From Pezicula radicicola (taxonomy: Eukaryota > Ascomycota > Leotiomycetes > Helotiales > Dermateaceae), in NCBI GenBank assembly GCA_003008705.1, contig PDUO01000008.1:434001-498000 (forward strand): a DNA stretch of 64,000 nt, given 5' to 3'. Below the pieces are notes generated by a model. That model saw only the letters and a list, made by a program, of their open reading frames with translations, was not told the DNA's origin and did not search any database. This document shows positions 59,154 through 64,000 of the stretch, piece by piece. Numbering within the stretch: position 1 is the stretch's first letter; each line of letters opens with the position of its first letter. The translations under genes and the position numbers were made by a program.

Positions 59154-61743
59154 ATGAACACCTACTCCACTGGGGTTGGTATGTGTCCCCTATCACTGAT
59201 TGAATCTCAATTGCTAATTCAGCAGATATGAATAATGGAAACAACCTGTCTATATATACAGAACTCTCAATCTTCAAAAGGGAATCGAACGTAGTCCGGA
59301 GAGAAATCCTGTTCAAAGACCTTAATCAAAAAAGGAACCTTCACTGTCTCGCTCATGATCTTGGTTTGGAGTACGAATATTCCCTGACAACCAGTACCTC
59401 AAGAGTCACTCGGTCTGGCGGTTTGTCAGCACTCGATATCGGCCATGATGGCTCCCAAGTAGGAGCTAGCGTCACACCGGATATTGTTGATGGCTTCCAA
59501 GTCACTGAATTTGGCAACCTTCCGTTTTCTGCTGTCACATCAGAAAACGTGGAGGAACAACAGGCTGCCACTACCGCGACATCTGAAATAGACATGGACT
59601 GGCTCAATTTTCCCCAGAATTCAACCCTGCCTCCCTCATCCTTTTCATCCTCCGCAGATGAGCTTCTATACAACTCTTATATGGGCTAGAACCTATACCA
59701 TTTGATCATGAAAATATGCGTCACAAGCCCAACCCCCCCCTGAATCATCAAAATACGACAACAAACAGCCCAACTCGTAGCATATCGCGGGGACGTGCAA
59801 TTCCAGATACACCAGGTTCCCCACATCCAACCTCAACTTCGTCACGCCCCGCATCGCCTGGTCGTGTTGGACCCATGAGTCCTTATGCCCGTGCTGCAAT
59901 GAAGGCAGTCAAAGATCTTGGAGCATGCTGGAGATGCAAAATTTTGAGAAAACAAGTAAGTATGACGTTTAATGTTGTCGGGTAGCTTTCTTGCAATATA
60001 CTCTTACATCATTTGCCCCTATTTTTTTCTACACAAAGTCAAGTGACAGGCTGTGAGCAAACTACGCCTTTTTATCCTTTTGCTAAGTGGGCGGTAGTTG
60101 ATTTTAGGGAGAGATCTCGGCCATCCTCTCTTGGAAAATACATACTAAAGAAATAATTGATAGTGTGATACAGAAGTTCCATGCACTACGTGCCCCAAGA
60201 CTGGGACTACGACGGTTGAATCTGGTAATTGGAGTGGTATTGGATGCAGGCGTGGCGAACTTCCAAACGAGATGGCTAAGGTCTTGCTATGTCCAAACTC
60301 CGTCCCCTCATATAAATCCATACCGCTCTTTGATGGCAACATTGAGGCTTTGACAGCTGCTAATGAATGCTGGCAAGAAAATTTGAAGAGTCGGCAGGAG
60401 GCAATGGAAAGCAATAATGCGCTAGTTACTAGTCAGAAAACCGACGTTCGATTGTTTCCTCCGAGAATTAGGACTTATGAAGCCTATCGTAGAAGGCCTT
60501 AGGCTAGCTCGCATCACCTAGTCCGAGCAGGAACTTCCAGCTCTTCCCAAGGTTGACCGATGCATCCTGAGTATAATATGAGAACTGTCTGATTGTTCTG
60601 CCTCTGAAGCCGTGGTAGGACAGAAGAATGTCTCGGATCTCGTAGTTGTCTTTCGTGCAGCAGCTCTCTATCAAGCCAAGCATGGAAAAGTACGACATAT
60701 GAACTCATGTCCCCTCACATCGTTGCTGGCTTTTCTTTGAAGGACCAATTAATCGTAAACTCTCTCGATTTCCTACGGGGCAGCTTCGAGGCCATCAAAA
60801 TGAAGGCAGTTGGGAAGTTGAACTCTTCTGCTCACACTGCGGCAAAACTCAGTGTCGAGTCAGCTGTATTTGTACGAAAAGCATTGATAGCGTTGGTGGA
60901 CAACGACGCAACCGCTCAACCACTATGGGCCAGAGAATATCTTCATCTTCCACTTCGACTGTTCATTGCAATTTCTGATAAACATGACCCATTGTCGAAG
61001 TCATCGGATATCGATATCTCATGGGTGGACGAAGACACCACCAGGGCAGACTATGAAACCGCTCGGCTTCTTATCCACCCCGAGAACAACGAGAACCAAG
61101 ATTCAGCAGACTATCTCAAGAAACTCTTTAAAGACAAAGGTAGCTCACTGTACTAGAACGCTGACTTTGAGTTCTTTTCTTCCTCAAGCCCGGCTATGGC
61201 TGTTGACCGTATGAGCGTGGATGGTATCTCCAACCCGCAAATTGGCGGCTTTCCGTGCACCTACCCAGGCTGTACTGCACCACCATTTTAAACCCAGGTA
61301 GGTTGAAATATCACTCTAATGCCTCTGTTAAACATCTCTAGCAAAAACTAATATGAGAGAAGTACCTCTTGAACAGCCATACCGAGATTCACTCGAGCAA
61401 TCGACCACATTACTGTCCAGTCAAAGGTTGTCCTCGATCCGAAGGCGGCAAAGGTTTTAAGCGAAAGAACGAGATGATTCGGCATGGGCTCGTCCATGAT
61501 GCCCTTGGCTATGTTTGTCCTTTCTGCCCAGACCGAGAGCACAAGTATCCACGGCCGGACAATCTTCAACGGTTCGTATTATCTATCGCTGAGCCCTGGC
61601 ATTATCTAACAATGGCTTCCAGGCACGCAAGGGCTCATCACGTAAACAAAGATAAGGACGACCCTCAACTTCGAGAAGTGCTTTCACAAAGGCTAGAAGG
61701 TCCTAGTTGGGATCGACACCGGAGACTAGTGGGGACTAGTTGA
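59154..61743 (+). pseudogene. Fungal zinc-finger transcription factor, broken
   Basis: Exons of one long regulator can be followed to 61743. They include an N-terminal exon from ATG 59154 (MNTYSTGV, then 59226), and a Cys-rich module GACWRCKILRKQ + CDTEVPCTTC ... GIGCRRGE split by an intron at 59956-60163. A helical middle (LPALPKVDRCILSII; ASEAVVGQKNVSDLVVVF; DQLIVNSLDFLRGSFEAIK) and C-terminal C2H2-like fingers (CTYPGC, HYCPVKGC, YVCPFCPDREH) follow. The frame is lost near 59685 (one base missing in GGG) and again near 60494-60500. In-frame stops are TAG 60519-60521, TGA 60579-60581 where Trp is expected, and TAA 61289-61291 where Gln is expected, the last two being C:G to T:A changes. Splice sites are still intact, so loss is recent. 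It lies 186 bases from the transposon. Confidence 0.75.
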
Positions 61744-63198
61744 GCTTCTGTGGTTACTTCTAGTCTCATACCACTAGCCCAAAAAGTCTCGATTTGCAGT
61801 CTTCGTTTGAGTAACTCACTTGATTCGAGTGCGCCATTGCATTACATTAGACTATTTCTTGTCTAATAGAGTATTTATATACTATACCGTCTATTTGAAG
61901 ATCGCAATGCTATTCTATGCTTATACGTTGTTTCTATCTATTTTAGCAGAATATTCCGCCATTATGTTGGCACCTGTGCCAAATTCCCAACTGGCCCAGC
62001 CCTATGAGCAGAAGAACTCAGTTTTGGACAGATTCTCCAATGCTTTTTCTATCTGGTGCAGGGATGGGAACTGGAATTGCATGGTTTTTCAAGCACAGAA
62101 AGCAGTCTACACAGGCGAATTTATTTCTAACGATTATCGACATCGCTTTCTTTGTCCTTAACGCCATTCTCCTCCTGTTGAACTTCCTTTACAGCCCAGA
62201 ATACTCTCGCATCGTAGCTGCAAAGAAACATGATTCAACCAAGTCAGAGGAAAACCTCGAGAATTTTAAGGAAAGAAAGGAAGGAGGAAAAGCGAGTTAG
62301 GAATAGTATAGCATAGGTTTTAGCCAAGCTGACTGAACAACAAGCTCCTAGAAGTACCAACAAGAGCCTTGAAGATCTTCTCGCAGACCTCGAAGCAGCC
62401 GCGACCACTATAACGGAATCAATGTCTGAAAACGAAAACGATCTCAAAAGCGCCCAAGACGCAAAGACCAAAGCAGAAGAAGCAGTGAAGAACACCCGAG
62501 AGGGAAACGAAAGCGCCCAGAACGACAAACCCGAAACTTTGACCCGATTGGGAGCGGCTACCAATTCCCTTGAGAGTAACAAGCTCGCTCTAAGTCTTGT
62601 ATATACATGTAACGAGAACCAAAGAACCAAAGAACCGCGTTCCAAACTTCCAAGTAGAACTTAGAACAAGCTGCAGTAAAGCGGCTTTATGCAGTGGGAT
62701 TATCTTTCGTGTAGACCATCTTACCCCTCTTGGTGAGATCATGCCTTCAACGTGGACCATCCGAGAGGTTACTCAGCTGGATAACGGACCACCAACAAGA
62801 TAGGTAATCCGAAGGAGGTGGTACTTCGTAGAGTAGTTCGGACTCTTAATAGACGATATAGAAGGGGGGGGGGGAGGTCGCGTGTTGTTGAAGGAACAGA
62901 GCCTTTGTATTGCTGCCATTTTTGGTTAATTTTTTACTAGATGTGGTGTTGATCGCTTAAGGAGGCCATTCAAACCCCTGATTACATGCAGACCGGGCGG
63001 GTATTCCAAGCCATAATTACCAAACTTCCTAGTATCGCAGCCTTATGAATGACTCTTACAACTATCTTTTGTACAAGAATCGGGGTATACCCACGGAATC
63101 GTTAGGTTCTTCTACATCGCGAGGTATTTAACGCGCTCTTCTACGTCTGAATTCCAACTCGACTTCTGATTTGCAACAGCTCTGTAGACTCAGCTGCA
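61744..63198. other. Degraded, mostly gene-free interval
   Basis: Two coding echoes occur. 61820-62300 carries hydrophobic stretches in two frames (such as LFLTIIDIAFFVLNAILLLL), and 62265-62664 carries a Lys/Glu-rich coiled-coil-like frame (SLEDLLADLEAAATTITESM and onward) cut by a TAG near 62,326. They may be remains of one or two genes, but I cannot name a family. An 11-G run lies at 62864-62874. Confidence 0.35.
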
Positions 63199-64000
63199 AT
63201 GCCAAAGACTACACGAGGACATAACAGCGCCTCTGCCGGCCTATCCACAATAGAGAATAGTTTACTAGAAGGTGCGTTATACTGAGCCAATATTTCGATG
63301 AAGGGCTGATGTCTAGGAAAACAGCAACGGCTGATAAGCCTTTTAATCCGACCAAGTCCCAACTGTCAAGAGTAGCAGCACAAACGAATGCTTCTAAACA
63401 CGAATACCAGGAAACCGTTGACTTGATTAAGAGCCAACTGCAGCGTGTAGATGGTAAATGGAGGTCTTATTTCAAGACCCTGGTGGTGATAGAACACCTT
63501 CTTCACCTCGGCAATGAGAGATGTGTTGAATGGGCGATGGAAAATCTTGATTCGATTAGGGCATTGGAGCTATTCAAGCATACTGATGAAAAGGCTAAGT
63601 TTAGAGGTAAGGAAGATGACACCCTTAAAATCCTTCGTTCTCCTACCTCATTGGTTGACATGTAAGAACTACAGTACGATATGCAGCAAAGCAGGTCATA
63701 CTTTTACTTTCTGACGAGAAGAGATTACAGAGCGAAAGAGGGGAAGCAAGCTGCTGGCTGTCCAAAATTCCGCAGATGCATTCTTTCGACGCTTTATACA
63801 CGTCGGTCGGTTCAGCCCAACTTGCATCTAACTGGGAACCCAGTGCAACTGAAAAACTGGAAAGAGACACATCAAAACACGAGGGATCTCAATACGAACC
63901 GTTGGCTGTAGAACATCCTCCATTATCTCATACACAGGATAGATTTTCGTCGCCACTGCCAATAAGAGAAGCGCCCGTTGATATTTGCGAAAACAACTCT
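63199..64000 (+). CDS. ENTH-domain (epsin-like) protein, 3' end outside the window
   Basis: Three exons are visible (63199-63271, 63325-63606, 63675-64000), open to the window edge. The joined N-terminus reads as an ENTH domain: ENSLLEATADKPFNPTKSQL, then SKHEYQETVDLIKSQLQ, KWRSYFKTLVVIEHLLHLGN, CVEWAMENLDSIRALELF and, across intron 2 (donor GTAAGG, acceptor CTACAG), RYAAKQVILLLSDEKRLQSE. ENTH proteins bind phosphoinositides and clathrin adaptors to bend membranes in endocytosis or Golgi-endosome traffic. It is unusually diverged: the standard NDPWGPTG and the usual RVxAKELxxL block are altered. It may be an extra accessory copy rather than the housekeeping epsin. If the splice calls are wrong it would be a pseudogene. 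Confidence 0.65.

Noticed and set aside
62864..62874. 11-base G run as a structural element
   Set aside because: A single G tract without further G-runs cannot form a clear quadruplex and may have uncertain length in the assembly.
1..64000. tRNA genes and CRISPR arrays
   Set aside because: Scanned by eye for tRNA B-box (GGTTCGANNCC) with matching arms and for regularly spaced repeats; none found. CRISPR is not expected in a fungus.

Overview
The window is nuclear DNA of a filamentous ascomycete (Pezizomycotina; the gene set and style fit Leotiomycetes best, which is an inference). The reasons are short introns of about 48-115 nt with GTRNGT donors and CTRAY branch sites, a lone dispersed 5S rRNA gene, fungal-type protein families, and AT-rich relics with C-to-T nonsense changes of the kind made by repeat-induced point mutation (RIP).

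Layout. 0-3 kb is a graveyard with one RNA gene: a broken short-chain dehydrogenase, a 5S rRNA gene and a broken HET-domain gene. 4-16 kb holds a glycosyltransferase-25 gene, a nucleotide-sugar transporter fused to a lumenal domain, a 224-residue tetraspanin and the MADS-box factor Mcm1. 16-18.3 kb is AT-rich decayed DNA. 18.7-24.7 kb holds a NIPA-type magnesium transporter divergent from V-ATPase subunit E, and a PHD-finger protein convergent with the latter. 24.7-29.3 kb is almost gene-free. 29.4-41.2 kb holds two large housekeeping genes, a Dnf1-class P4-ATPase and the RNA/DNA helicase Sen1. 43-45.5 kb encodes an unrecognised disordered coiled-coil protein.

The most interesting part is 46.6-57.1 kb, which looks like a secondary-metabolite locus built around an isocyanide synthase. 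A 722-residue protein fuses a Dit1/PvcA isocyanide synthase to a TauD-type Fe(II)/2-oxoglutarate dioxygenase. It is transcribed divergently from an FAD aromatic monooxygenase, followed on the same strand by a monocarboxylate-type MFS transporter. An SRPBCC protein and a C2H2 zinc-finger regulator lie on the other side. The logic resembles bacterial pvcA-pvcB-pvcC: make an isonitrile from an amino acid, oxidise it, tailor it, export it.

The locus is bounded on the right by a dead Tc1/mariner element with nearly perfect 59-bp terminal inverted repeats. Next comes a transcription-factor pseudogene broken by nonsense changes and frameshifts, then degraded DNA, and a divergent ENTH-domain gene that runs off the window end. 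Exon boundaries were assigned by eye from splice signals and family alignment. Totals are in frame for every gene called intact.
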